This document shows positions 16,208-23,805 of a stretch of 38,611 nt of DNA, piece by piece; the stretch's first letter is position 1, and every line of letters begins with the position of its first letter. The stretch is from Chloroflexota bacterium (GTDB lineage Bacteria; Chloroflexota; Dormibacteria; Dormibacterales; Dormibacteraceae), in the NCBI GenBank assembly GCA_005882135.1, contig VBDR01000059.1:1-38611 (forward strand), read 5' to 3'. The position numbers were made by a program, and so were the translations under genes. Below the pieces are notes generated by a model. That model had not been told where the DNA came from, searched no databases, and worked only from the letters and a program-made list of their open reading frames with translations.

Positions 16208-16903
16208 ATGGAAACCAAGATCGTCGGCACGGTGATGCCTGTCCTCGAGCTGAACATGCAGCCCAATGAGAAGGTCTTCGCCGAGTCCGGCGAACTCTCC
16301 TGGATGTCGATGGCAATTCAGATGCAGACGGGCACGTCCGTCGGCGGCCAGCAGGGAGGCTTTCTCGGCGCGCTCGGCAGGGCAGTGGCCGGCGGCACGC
16401 TCTTCATGACCGAGTACACCGCGGTGGGCGGACCCGGTCTTCTCGCCTTCGCCGCCAAGCTGCCGGGGCAGATCCTGCCTTTGGAGGTCGCGCCCGGCCA
16501 GGGATACATGGTGCATCGCCACGGTTTCCTCTGCGCCCAGCTCGGCGTGCAGTTCTCGATCGGGTTCCAGCAGCGCCTCGGAGCGGGCGTCTTCGGCGGC
16601 ACCGGATTTCGGCTGCAGAAGCTCACCGGTCAAGGGCAGGCATGGGTTGCCCTGAACGGCGAGGTTGTCGTCTACGACCTGCAGCCCGGCAACACATTGA
16701 GGGTGCATCCCAGCCAGGTCGGGATGTTCCAGGAGTCGGTGCAGTTCAACGTGGTCACCGTGCCCGGCATCCAGAACATGTTTTTTGGTGGTTCAGGATT
16801 GTTCCTGGCGGCGCTGACCGGGCCGGGAAGGGTGTGGCTTCAGTCGATGAGCATGCAGCACCTTGCGCATGCCATTCAGGAGTACCTGCCTAAGGCAGGC
16901 TAG
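16208..16903 (+). CDS. AIM24 / TIGR00266-family protein
   Basis: 231 residues with the beta-rich AIM24 pattern: EKVFAESGELSWMS near the N-terminus, FMTEYTAVGGPGLLAFAA, then a Gly-rich strand (GTGFRLQKLTGQGQAWVAL) and a C-terminal LFLAALTGPGRVWLQSM. The family is cytosolic in bacteria and its role is not established. The ATG is preceded by a strong TAGGAGGG Shine-Dalgarno, in contrast to the leaderless genes of the window. It lies 10 nt after the Fur gene and is probably part of the same transcript. Confidence 0.88.
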   Translation: METKIVGTVMPVLELNMQPNEKVFAESGELSWMSMAIQMQTGTSVGGQQGGFLGALGRAVAGGTLFMTEYTAVGGPGLLAFAAKLPGQILPLEVAPGQGYMVHRHGFLCAQLGVQFSIGFQQRLGAGVFGGTGFRLQKLTGQGQAWVALNGEVVVYDLQPGNTLRVHPSQVGMFQESVQFNVVTVPGIQNMFFGGSGLFLAALTGPGRVWLQSMSMQHLAHAIQEYLPKAG

Positions 16904-16920
16904 GTAAAAGGAGAAAACAC

Positions 16921-17244
16921 ATGGCGAGATTTCTGTTTCAAGCTTCGTACTCGGCGGACGGCATCAAAGGTGTGCTCAAAGACGGGGGCACGGGACGTCG
17001 CAGCGCGGTGGAGGCAGCGATCAAGTCACTGGGCGGAAAGCTCGAAGGCTTCTACTACGCGTTTGGTGAAACCGACGTCTACGTGATCGTCGACGGGATC
17101 GACAACGCAACCGCCGCCGCGTTTTCGATGGGCGTCGGTTCGACCGGCGCGCTCAGCAAGCTCAAGACGACGGTCCTGATGACTCCAGAGGAGATCGACC
17201 AAGCGGGCAAGAAAACGATGTCCTACCGCGCGCCCGGCCGCTAA
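16921..17244 (+). CDS. GYD domain protein
   Basis: 107 residues, the full length of the GYD family (ferredoxin-like fold). Seen features are the start ARFLFQASYSADGIKGVLKD, the middle FYYAFGETDVYVIVDGIDN (the GYD-like motif here reads GETDVYVIVD) and TTVLMTPEEID. Family function is unknown. An AAAAGGAG Shine-Dalgarno precedes the ATG. The gene lies 17 nt after the AIM24 gene. Confidence 0.88.
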   Translation: MARFLFQASYSADGIKGVLKDGGTGRRSAVEAAIKSLGGKLEGFYYAFGETDVYVIVDGIDNATAAAFSMGVGSTGALSKLKTTVLMTPEEIDQAGKKTMSYRAPGR

Positions 17245-17255
17245 GCACCAACATA

Positions 17256-17924
17256 GTGGCCGATCGCTGGCTGACGTTCGACTGTTTCGGCACCCTGATC
17301 GATTGGCGCCACGGCATCCGGACGACCGGCGAGCTCCTCTTCCCAGGCCACGGCGATCAGTTCGTTGTGGCGTACATCGCCGCCGAGACGGATGTGGAGA
17401 GCGAGGGAGCCTTCAAGCGATACCGCGCGGTGCTGACCGAGGCCACGCGCCGCGCGGCCAAACACATGTCGTTGGACCTCAAGCCCGACGACGCGACCGC
17501 GCTCGTCTCGACGATTCCCTACTGGCCGCCGTTTGCCGACGTCGGGTCCGCGCTGGCTGAGCTTCGCAAGGGAGGTTGGAAGTTCGCTCTGCTCACGAAC
17601 TGCGATCGCGACATCATCGCCCTCACCCAGAGGCGCCTTCCCGCCTCCTTCGACGCCGTGGTCACCGCGGAGGACGTGTCCGCCTACAAACCGAGCCCGG
17701 CGCACTTTCGCCTATTCCAGTCGACGTTCGGTTCATCGGCCGGCGCGTGGATCCATGTCGCTCAGAGCTACTTCCACGACATCAGGCCGACGCATGAGCT
17801 TGGCATCACGCGGATCTGGGTCAACCGGCAAGGCGAGAAGGACGACCCTTCGATAGCTGACGCCGTGATAGGTGGGCTCGCCGGTTTGCCCGAGGCTGTA
17901 GCGCGACTTGCCAAAATCAGTTAG
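17256..17924 (+). CDS. HAD-superfamily hydrolase, haloacid-dehalogenase type
   Basis: 222 residues. Motif I is LTFDCFGTLIDW (nucleophile Asp in the DxF-GTL pattern of class II haloacid dehalogenases), motif II is LLTNCDRD, and motif III holds the lysine in VSAYKPSPAHF. The usual motif IV acidic pair is weakened here: HVAQSYFHDI has only one clear acidic residue at the expected place. The substrate is unknown. The start is GTG, 11 nt after the GYD gene. The 3' end overlaps the convergent DapF-like gene by 8 nt. Confidence 0.85.
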   Translation: MADRWLTFDCFGTLIDWRHGIRTTGELLFPGHGDQFVVAYIAAETDVESEGAFKRYRAVLTEATRRAAKHMSLDLKPDDATALVSTIPYWPPFADVGSALAELRKGGWKFALLTNCDRDIIALTQRRLPASFDAVVTAEDVSAYKPSPAHFRLFQSTFGSSAGAWIHVAQSYFHDIRPTHELGITRIWVNRQGEKDDPSIADAVIGGLAGLPEAVARLAKIS

Positions 17925-18756
17925 GGGAAAAGTCACCTAGGTCGACCGTCGCGCGGTACACGCGGCGGGCCGGGCCCGACTGGACCAGGCTGCCGTTCGG
18001 CTCGCGGCGAAGGGCCAGGTCGCCGCCGGGCATCTGCACCGTGACGCGGTCGTCGACCAGACCGCGGCGCATGCAAGCTGCGGCGACGGCGGTGGCGCTC
18101 GTGCCTGAGGCGAGCGTATAGCCGGCGCCCCGCTCCCAGATCTCCGCGCGCACGCGCGCGCGATCCACCACCTCGCAGAGCTGGACGTTGGTCCGCTCCG
18201 GGAAAGCGGGGTGGCGCTCGAGGTGCGGGCCCAGCTCGAGGCAGCGCTCCTTCGTCACCGGTTGGCCGAAGACCACGCAGTGCGGGTTCCCGACCGAGAC
18301 GAGCATGGCCTCGACGCGGCCCGCGGCCGTGTCCAGCTCGACCGTTTCGGGCTCGCCGTCGAAGTTGGCGGGCAGGTCGCCGGCGCGAAATGACGGCCGG
18401 CCGATGTCGAGCTCGGTGACGATCTCGGCGCCGCTGGTCGACAGCACACGGACGGCGTTGGCGCGGTCTGCGGTGCGCAGCTCGAAGCGCTCGCCCGCGC
18501 CATGTTCGAGCACGGCGTGCGCAGCGGCGATACGAAGGCCGTTGCCGCTCTTTTGCGCCTCTGAGCGGTCGGGGTTGAAGATGCGCACGCTCATCGCTTT
18601 CCGATCAAACGCGAGCAGGCCGTCGGAGCCAAGGCCGCGATGGCGGTCGCAAAGCGACGGCAGCAGAGCCACCAGCTCGGCGAGCGGTCCTGGCAGGTCC
18701 AGGACGAGGTAGTCATTGCCAAGCGCCTGGTATTTGAACAGCTCTATTTGCGACAC
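17917..18756 (-). CDS. DapF-like epimerase-fold protein lacking both catalytic cysteines
   Basis: 279 residues, full length for diaminopimelate epimerase, with KYQALGNDYLVLD at the N-terminus, SGNGLR, VGNPHCVVFG, and RGAGYTLASGTSA. In true DapF two cysteines (CGNG and ACGTG) swap the alpha proton. Here both are serine: Ser70 (codon AGC) and Ser217 (codon TCA). The Glu of the GAGET motif is also Tyr (Tyr213). The rest of the fold is well kept, so this is not simple decay. Either the protein is a catalytically different relative or an inactive paralogue, and another DapF or the DapL route would be needed for lysine and peptidoglycan synthesis. The GTG start at 18756 has no recognised promoter box. 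Confidence 0.85.
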   Translation of the reverse strand: MSQIELFKYQALGNDYLVLDLPGPLAELVALLPSLCDRHRGLGSDGLLAFDRKAMSVRIFNPDRSEAQKSGNGLRIAAAHAVLEHGAGERFELRTADRANAVRVLSTSGAEIVTELDIGRPSFRAGDLPANFDGEPETVELDTAAGRVEAMLVSVGNPHCVVFGQPVTKERCLELGPHLERHPAFPERTNVQLCEVVDRARVRAEIWERGAGYTLASGTSATAVAAACMRRGLVDDRVTVQMPGGDLALRREPNGSLVQSGPARRVYRATVDLGDFSPN

Positions 18757-18975
18757 CGTCGCAATTGTCCGGAATTCGCCGACCCAGCCGTAGGTTGCTT
18801 AGAATTGATCATCTATGCGGGACCTCGCCTGGCCTGCCCAGCGACTGACCCACATCCCGGCCTGCTTCTGTAGCTAGCACCGGCCGTCTGCTCGCGCCGT
18901 CACGGCGCGCCCAACGACCGCTTCTCGTCTCCTTACTGTTTCGTTCGGCATTCGCATTTTCTGGAGGAATTGGAA
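18757..18975 (+). other. Untranslated region upstream of the sulfurtransferase, with hairpin
   Basis: This 219-bp stretch contains no supported gene. TAGAAT at about 18797 is a candidate -10 box for the rightward operon, which would leave a leader of about 170 nt. The leader holds a palindrome CGCGCCGT-C-ACGGCGCG at 18893-18909 and GGCC repeats around it. I cannot match it to a known riboswitch class. Confidence 0.35.
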
Positions 18976-19818
18976 TTGAGCTCTCAAACACAAACGAAGG
19001 CATTGGTGACCACCGATTGGATCGCCGAGCACGCCAAGGATTCAGGCCTCCGTCTGGTCGAGGTGGACGTCGACCCGTCCGTCTACGAGAAGGGTCATAT
19101 CGAAGGGGCCGCCGGCTGGAACTGGAAGCGTGACCTGCAGGACCAGGTGGCCCGCGACATCGCGCCGAAAGAGGCGCTGGCGCAGCTGCTCGGCCGCAGC
19201 GGCATCACCCCCGAGACGACGATCGTGCTTTATGGCGACAACAACAACTGGTTCGCCGCATACGCGTACTGGGCCTTGAAGTACTACGGGCATGACAAGG
19301 TCCAGCTCGTTGACGGCGGCCGCGTGAAGTGGGAGAAGGAAGGACGGTCGTACTCGACCGATGCGCCGAGCTATCCAGCGACCAGCTACCAGTTCAAGAG
19401 CTCGCCCAACGAGACGATCCGCGCCTACCGCGACCACGTTCTGGACCGGCTCGGCAAGGTAGCCCTGGTCGACGTCCGCTCGCCCAAGGAGTATTCGGGT
19501 GAGCTGCTCGCCCCGGAAAACCTGCCGCAGGAAGGCGCGCAGCGCGGCGGCCACATCCCGACCGCGGCCAGCATCCCGTGGGCGACCGCGGTCAACGCCG
19601 AGGACGGCACCTTCAAGAGCGTCGATGAGCTGAAGGACATCTACGGCGGCAAGGGTGTCGTTTCGGACCAGGAAGTGATCGCCTACTGCCGCATCGGCGA
19701 GCGCTCGGCGCACACGTGGTTCGTGCTGCACGAGCTGCTCGGCTACCCCGACGTCAAGAACTACGACGGGTCATGGACCGAGTGGGGCAGCTCCATCCGC
19801 GTCCCCATCGAGAAGTGA
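18976..19818 (+). CDS. Sulfurtransferase with two rhodanese domains
   Basis: 280 residues from TTG 18976, chosen because GGAGGA sits 7 nt upstream; a TTG two codons earlier would be too close. The N-terminal rhodanese domain is catalytically silent and the C-terminal domain has the loop CRIGERS (Cys near residue 238), so the enzyme would carry sulfur as a persulfide. The motif differs from classic thiosulfate (CRKGVT) and mercaptopyruvate (CGSGVT) sulfurtransferases, so the donor is open. The next two genes overlap it and each other and form a sulfur or redox operon with DUF4395 and a thioredoxin-like protein. Confidence 0.92.
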   Translation: MSSQTQTKALVTTDWIAEHAKDSGLRLVEVDVDPSVYEKGHIEGAAGWNWKRDLQDQVARDIAPKEALAQLLGRSGITPETTIVLYGDNNNWFAAYAYWALKYYGHDKVQLVDGGRVKWEKEGRSYSTDAPSYPATSYQFKSSPNETIRAYRDHVLDRLGKVALVDVRSPKEYSGELLAPENLPQEGAQRGGHIPTAASIPWATAVNAEDGTFKSVDELKDIYGGKGVVSDQEVIAYCRIGERSAHTWFVLHELLGYPDVKNYDGSWTEWGSSIRVPIEK

Positions 19819-20261
19819 GCACCCCCACCACTGTCGTCGACCACTCGGCGCTGAAGGTCAACCAGACCGGAATCGTCGCGACGGTGCTCGTCGCATTCGT
19901 GGGCAGCGTCGTTTTCCGTCCACTGCTGGTCTTGATCCCACTGCTCGCGATCGTGCTGCTCCTCGGCACCTTCGCGCCGCAGCTGGCGCTGTTCAAGCAG
20001 CTCTACTTCAGGGTCCTCAAGCCGGCCGGCATCGTCAAGCCGCGACCTGTGCAGGACCGGCCAGAGCCGCACAACTTCGCGCAGGGGCTGGGTGGAGTCT
20101 TCCTCGCCGTGGCTTCCATCTTCCTGATCCCGGTGGCGTTCATCGGGCTCGCCCTCGCGTTGATCGTCGCGGTGCTGGCTTTTGTCAACCTGGCTTTTGG
20201 CTACTGCCTCGGCTGCCAGATCTTCTATCAGCTCGAGCGCAGAGGACTGCTGCGAGCGTGA
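19815..20261 (+). CDS. DUF4395 membrane protein
   Basis: 148 residues starting at GTG 19815, which overlaps the sulfurtransferase stop (GTGA). Two long hydrophobic regions (VATVLVAFVGSVVFRPLLVL and the C-terminal VAFIGLALALIVAVLAFVN) are followed by FGYCLGCQIFYQLERRG; the C-x2-C near the end is the family signature. DUF4395 proteins often sit with rhodanese and thioredoxin genes and are thought to act in sulfur or redox transfer at the membrane; this is context inference only. Confidence 0.85.
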   Translation: MSTPTTVVDHSALKVNQTGIVATVLVAFVGSVVFRPLLVLIPLLAIVLLLGTFAPQLALFKQLYFRVLKPAGIVKPRPVQDRPEPHNFAQGLGGVFLAVASIFLIPVAFIGLALALIVAVLAFVNLAFGYCLGCQIFYQLERRGLLRA

Positions 20262-20668
20262 GTGCGCAACTCTGGGCGCTGGCGGCGGTGGGCATCGTAG
20301 TGTTCGCCGCCGCCTGCCTGGAGACCTTCCGGTCACGTCGGGCACGGCAGCTGGCGATGGGCGCGACCGCGGCGCCCGCGAGCGACCCGTACATCCTTTA
20401 CTTCACCGGCGACAGCTGCACCGTCTGCCGCACCCACCAGGAACCGGCGCTGGCGCGGCTTGGCGACGTCCGGATCGACAGAGTCGACGCGGTCGCCGAA
20501 CGCACGCTGGCGGATCGCTTCCACGTCTATACGCTGCCGACGACCGTCGTCATGGCGCCTGACGGTCACGCCCTGCACGTGAACTACGGCTACGCGCCGG
20601 CGCCCAAGCTGCAGCGTCAGCTGGCCGACGCGCGCGTCGCAGGCCTGAGGTCGGCGGCGACCGCCTAA
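20258..20668 (+). CDS. Membrane-anchored thioredoxin-like protein
   Basis: 136 residues from GTG 20258, overlapping the DUF4395 stop by 4 nt. One N-terminal membrane anchor (LWALAAVGIVVFAAACLETF) is followed by a short thioredoxin fold with GDSCTVC (C54-x2-C57) and the cis-proline region VYTLPTTVVM. The redox motif CTVC is not the CGPC of thioredoxin. The three-gene overlap suggests that electrons or sulfur pass between this protein, DUF4395 and the rhodanese. Confidence 0.87.
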   Translation: MSAQLWALAAVGIVVFAAACLETFRSRRARQLAMGATAAPASDPYILYFTGDSCTVCRTHQEPALARLGDVRIDRVDAVAERTLADRFHVYTLPTTVVMAPDGHALHVNYGYAPAPKLQRQLADARVAGLRSAATA

Positions 20669-20678
20669 GCGGCGCCGA

Positions 20679-20684
20679 TATCCT
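20679..20684 (+). promoter_or_regulatory. -10 box (TATCCT) for leaderless solute-binding protein gene
   Basis: TATCCT lies 7 nt before the GTG at 20692, with no Shine-Dalgarno between them. Confidence 0.45.
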
Positions 20685-20691
20685 TCGGTTC

Positions 20692-21879
20692 GTGACCCCT
20701 CGGCTCAAGCTCGCCGTGCTGGCGCTGTTTGTCGCCGCCGCGTGCGGGCAGGCACAACCGACCCCTGGCCAGCAGATTCTTTTGGGTGCGATCTATCCGC
20801 TCAGCGGTCCCCAGGCGCAGGGCGGAAAGGAAGAGCTGGCTGGGGTCCAGGCGGCGCTCCGCGTCTCAAGTGCGAAGGTGCGCCTGGAGGTGATGGACGC
20901 CACCACTCCCGAGGCCGCCGCCGCCGCGGTCGACACGCTGGTCCACCGGTATCACGTGCCGGCGATTCTCGGCACCTATGGCAGCACGCTCTCCGTCGCC
21001 GCCTCAGCGCGCGCCGAGGAGCTCAAGACCGTCTACTGGGAGACCGGCGCGGTCGCTGATCCCATCACGGCGCACCGCCACTATGTTTTCCGAACCGTCG
21101 CGACGGGGAGCGCCCTGGGTCGCATGGCCGTGACGTTCACCCACGACGTTCTGCTGCCTGAATACAAGATGCCGGCCGCGCGCGCGGTCGTCATTCGCGT
21201 CAACGACATCTATGGCAGGTCGGTCGGGGGCGGGGAACAAGAGCTCGCGCAGGCGAAGGGCATCGACGTCGTCGATGTCATCGAGTACGACCCGAAAGCG
21301 TTTGACGCCAACGTCATCTCCGCCCGGCTGGCAGCGGACCGGGCCGATTTTCTGTGGGACGTCAGCTATCTCGACGACGGCGTGGGGATCTGGAATGCCA
21401 TCCTGAACAACCACGTGTCACTCAAGGGTGCAATCGGCACGAGCTCCGCGTTCTGCATGCCCGCCTTCAGCCAAAGGCTGGGCGCAGGATCGATCGGCGT
21501 CTACGCGGCTGACAAGCCCGACGCGGACATCAGCCCGGCCGCGCTGTCACCGGACGGCCGGGCATTGCTTGCCAGGGCGAAGGCAGCCTACACGGGCTCG
21601 GCGATGGACATCCCGGCCGTGGCAGGCTTCGTCGGCGGTTGGACGCTGGTGCATGACGTGCTGCCCAATGTCGGCGGTGCGGTCAGCGCCGAATCGATTC
21701 GCTCGGTGGCGCTCGGAGTCGATGTGCCCGTGGGAGACAGCATCAACGGCGGGGGCGTGAAGTTCGCAGGACCGGGTGCCCTCGACGAGGGTCAGAACAC
21801 CCGGGCGGCCGCGGTGGTCGGACAGTGGCGGGCGGTGGGTGTGATGAAGGTCGTCTATCCGGCGGCTTACGCCCAGTAA
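20692..21879 (+). CDS. Branched-chain amino-acid type solute-binding lipoprotein
   Basis: 395 residues. A lipobox VAAAC (Cys near residue 18) ends the signal peptide. The mature part begins ILLGAIYPLSGPQAQGGKEE, the entry strand of periplasmic binding protein type 6 (LivJ-like), and continues with AILGTYGSTLSVAASARAEE and RAVVIRVNDIYGRSVGG. It would bind a small molecule, such as an amino acid, outside the membrane. No permease or ATPase gene of this family lies in the window, so the protein either serves transporters elsewhere or acts as a sensor. Confidence 0.88.
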   Translation: MTPRLKLAVLALFVAAACGQAQPTPGQQILLGAIYPLSGPQAQGGKEELAGVQAALRVSSAKVRLEVMDATTPEAAAAAVDTLVHRYHVPAILGTYGSTLSVAASARAEELKTVYWETGAVADPITAHRHYVFRTVATGSALGRMAVTFTHDVLLPEYKMPAARAVVIRVNDIYGRSVGGGEQELAQAKGIDVVDVIEYDPKAFDANVISARLAADRADFLWDVSYLDDGVGIWNAILNNHVSLKGAIGTSSAFCMPAFSQRLGAGSIGVYAADKPDADISPAALSPDGRALLARAKAAYTGSAMDIPAVAGFVGGWTLVHDVLPNVGGAVSAESIRSVALGVDVPVGDSINGGGVKFAGPGALDEGQNTRAAAVVGQWRAVGVMKVVYPAAYAQ

Positions 21880-21927
21880 TCACTCACGCTCGCCTGCGCC
21901 GCCCGCTGCACGAGGGGGAGAGGCCTC

Positions 21928-22449
21928 CTAGTTCTCGAGGGCCTTCTGGACCAGGGTGATGTCCATCCAGCGGTCAAACTTGTGGGCCGCGTTGCGGATG
22001 GTGCCCACGATCTCGAATCCGTGCCTGGCGAAGAGCGCGACGCCGGCCCGGTTGTCCTTGGCGATGCTGGCGACGATCGTCCTGTAGCCGAGGCCCCGCG
22101 CCTCCTTGGTCAGGTCCGTGAGCAGCGCTCCGCCGATTCCCTTGCCGTGATGGACAGGATCGACGTAAACGAGCGACTCGACCACGTCGAAGCCCCGTTG
22201 CTTCCAGGGCAAGAGTCGCGCCCAGCCGATCACACCCGTGTCGTCAACCGCGACCAGGAGCTTGGAGCGCTTGCCGTGCGCATCCCACCAGGCCTGAGCC
22301 TCCTCGGCGTCGAGGGGCTCGGAGTCGATGGTGGCGAAAGTCTGGTTGACGGCCCAGTTGTAGAGGCCCATGATCGCCTTCAGGTCGTCCTGTGTCGCCG
22401 TTCTGAGCGTGTAGGCCTTTGTCGTTTTCGCCTTCGCCATCCCGACCAT
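21928..22449 (-). CDS. GNAT N-acetyltransferase, PAT/Bar-like
   Basis: 173 residues from ATG 22449, chosen because GGAGGGG lies 7 nt upstream. It has the phosphinothricin-acetyltransferase-like pattern: IMGLYNWAVNQTFATIDSEP at the N-terminus, SLVYVDPVHHGKGIGGALL (acetyl-CoA loop) and NRAGVALFARHGFEIVGT near the end. Family members acetylate small amines such as methionine sulfoximine or phosphinothricin; the natural substrate here is unknown. It is divergent from the aminotransferase gene, with a REP-like repeat between the two starts. Confidence 0.88.
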   Translation of the reverse strand: MVGMAKAKTTKAYTLRTATQDDLKAIMGLYNWAVNQTFATIDSEPLDAEEAQAWWDAHGKRSKLLVAVDDTGVIGWARLLPWKQRGFDVVESLVYVDPVHHGKGIGGALLTDLTKEARGLGYRTIVASIAKDNRAGVALFARHGFEIVGTIRNAAHKFDRWMDITLVQKALEN

Positions 22450-22460
22450 TATGTGGCCCC

Positions 22461-22500
22461 TCCGCCGGCCGACGCCGGCACCTCCCCATAAATGGGAAGG
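22461..22500. repeat. REP-like double-hairpin element between divergent genes
   Basis: GCCGGC-CGAC-GCCGGC (22464-22479) is followed by CCTCCCC and GGGAAGG (22481-22500), the same two-palindrome order as at 8141 and 12551. It lies directly upstream of the aminotransferase -10 box. Confidence 0.6.
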
Positions 22501-22509
22501 ACGCTCTGC

Positions 22510-22515
22510 TAACTT
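22510..22515 (+). promoter_or_regulatory. -10 box (TAACTT) for leaderless aminotransferase gene
   Basis: TAACTT lies 7 nt before the GTG at 22523. It decides the start: an upstream ATG at 22451 would translate the repeat. Confidence 0.45.
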
Positions 22516-22522
22516 TCCGCGG

Positions 22523-23785
22523 GTGAGGCCCGAGATCAAGACGCCGCTGCCAGGACCAAAAGCCGCGGAATTGATCGCCCGCGACGCCAAGGCGATGTCG
22601 CCAAGCTTCACCCGCGCATACCCATTCGTGATGGAGCGAGGCCGGGGCTGCTGGGTCACCGACGTCGACGGCAACCAGTTCCTCGACTTCACCGCCGGCA
22701 TCGCGGTCGTCACGACCGGGCATTCGCATCCGGCGGTTGTGGCCGCGATCAAAGAACAGGCTGACCACTTCCTTCATATGTCCGGCACGGATTTCTACTA
22801 CAGCTCCGAGATCGAGCTCGCCGAGCGGCTCGAGGCCAGGATCCTGCCCGGGACCCCCGCGCGAGTCTTCTTCACCAACTCCGGAGCCGAAGCGATCGAG
22901 GGTGCGATGAAGCTCGCGCGCTACGCGACCGGGCGGCCAAGTTACATCGCCTTCATCGGCGCGTTTCACGGCCGGACTTTTGGCGCGCTTTCGCTCACGG
23001 CGTCCAAGGCCAGCCAGCGCCGGCGCTTCGCGCCTCTTTTGTCTTCGGTTTTCCACGCTCCGTTCCCAACCGCCTCGCGTGGCGTGACGACCGACCAATC
23101 GATCGAGCGGATCGAGGAGCTTTTCGCAACTGTGGCGCCGCCCGAAAGCGTCGCCGCTGTCTTTGTCGAACCGATCCAGGGCGAGGGCGGGTACCTCGTG
23201 CCGCCAGACGACTTCCTGCCCCGGCTGCGGGAGCTGACCTCCAGGCACGGGATCCTCCTGGTCGCGGACGAGGTCCAGTCGGGCATGGGCCGCACCGGGC
23301 ACCTGCTGGCGGTCGAGCACTGGGGCGTCGAGCCCGACATCGTGTGCCTCGCCAAGGGCATCGCTTCAGGTCTGCCACTAGGCGCGTTCATCGCCCGCGC
23401 GGAGCAGATGAGCTGGCCGCCAGGGTCGCACGGCAGCACCTTCGGCGGCAATCCCCTTGCTTGCGCGGCGGGACTGGCGACCCTCGACCTGCTCGAGGAC
23501 GGCTTGATGGAGAACGCCGCGCGCGTGGGCGCGCAGCTGCAGGATGGGCTCCGAGAGATCGCCTCGAGTCACCAGGACGTGACCGACGTGCGCGGCCTTG
23601 GCCTGATGCTTGCGCTCGAGTTCAAGACCCCTGAACAGGCCGCGAAGCTCGTGCAGTCGGCATTCGAGCGCGGGCTGCTTCTGCTCACGGCGGGAATACG
23701 CGCGGTCCGCATCAGTCCGCCCCTGGTGCTCAATCCGGACGACGCCGCGACCGGCCTCGAGATAATCGCCTCCGCGCTGGACTAG
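22523..23785 (+). CDS. Class III aminotransferase (4-aminobutyrate / acetylornithine type)
   Basis: 420 residues from GTG 22523. Landmarks are DVDGNQFLDFTAGIAVVTTG, FTNSGAEAIEGAMKLAR, the pyridine-stacking FIGAFHGRTFGALS, VEPIQGEGGYLVPP, the cofactor Asp in VADEVQSGMGRTG, and the PLP lysine in CLAKGIASGLPLGA (near residue 278). The pattern is closest to 4-aminobutyrate aminotransferases of thermophilic and archaeal type, although ornithine-type substrates are possible. It transfers an amino group from an omega-amino acid to 2-oxoglutarate in the cytoplasm. A start at 22451 would run through the divergent promoter region and is rejected. Confidence 0.9.
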   Translation: MRPEIKTPLPGPKAAELIARDAKAMSPSFTRAYPFVMERGRGCWVTDVDGNQFLDFTAGIAVVTTGHSHPAVVAAIKEQADHFLHMSGTDFYYSSEIELAERLEARILPGTPARVFFTNSGAEAIEGAMKLARYATGRPSYIAFIGAFHGRTFGALSLTASKASQRRRFAPLLSSVFHAPFPTASRGVTTDQSIERIEELFATVAPPESVAAVFVEPIQGEGGYLVPPDDFLPRLRELTSRHGILLVADEVQSGMGRTGHLLAVEHWGVEPDIVCLAKGIASGLPLGAFIARAEQMSWPPGSHGSTFGGNPLACAAGLATLDLLEDGLMENAARVGAQLQDGLREIASSHQDVTDVRGLGLMLALEFKTPEQAAKLVQSAFERGLLLLTAGIRAVRISPPLVLNPDDAATGLEIIASALD

Positions 23786-23805
23786 TCCACTGAGGAGCCC
23801 GCTCC

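Noticed and set aside
18787-18975. A SAM-type or other known riboswitch before the rhodanese gene
   Set aside because: Apart from one hairpin, no conserved riboswitch core was recognised, so it is listed only as an unexplained leader.
22451-22522. Upstream ATG start for the aminotransferase
   Set aside because: It would translate through the divergent promoter and a palindromic repeat; GTG 22523 has a TAACTT box 7 nt upstream and fits the family N-terminus.
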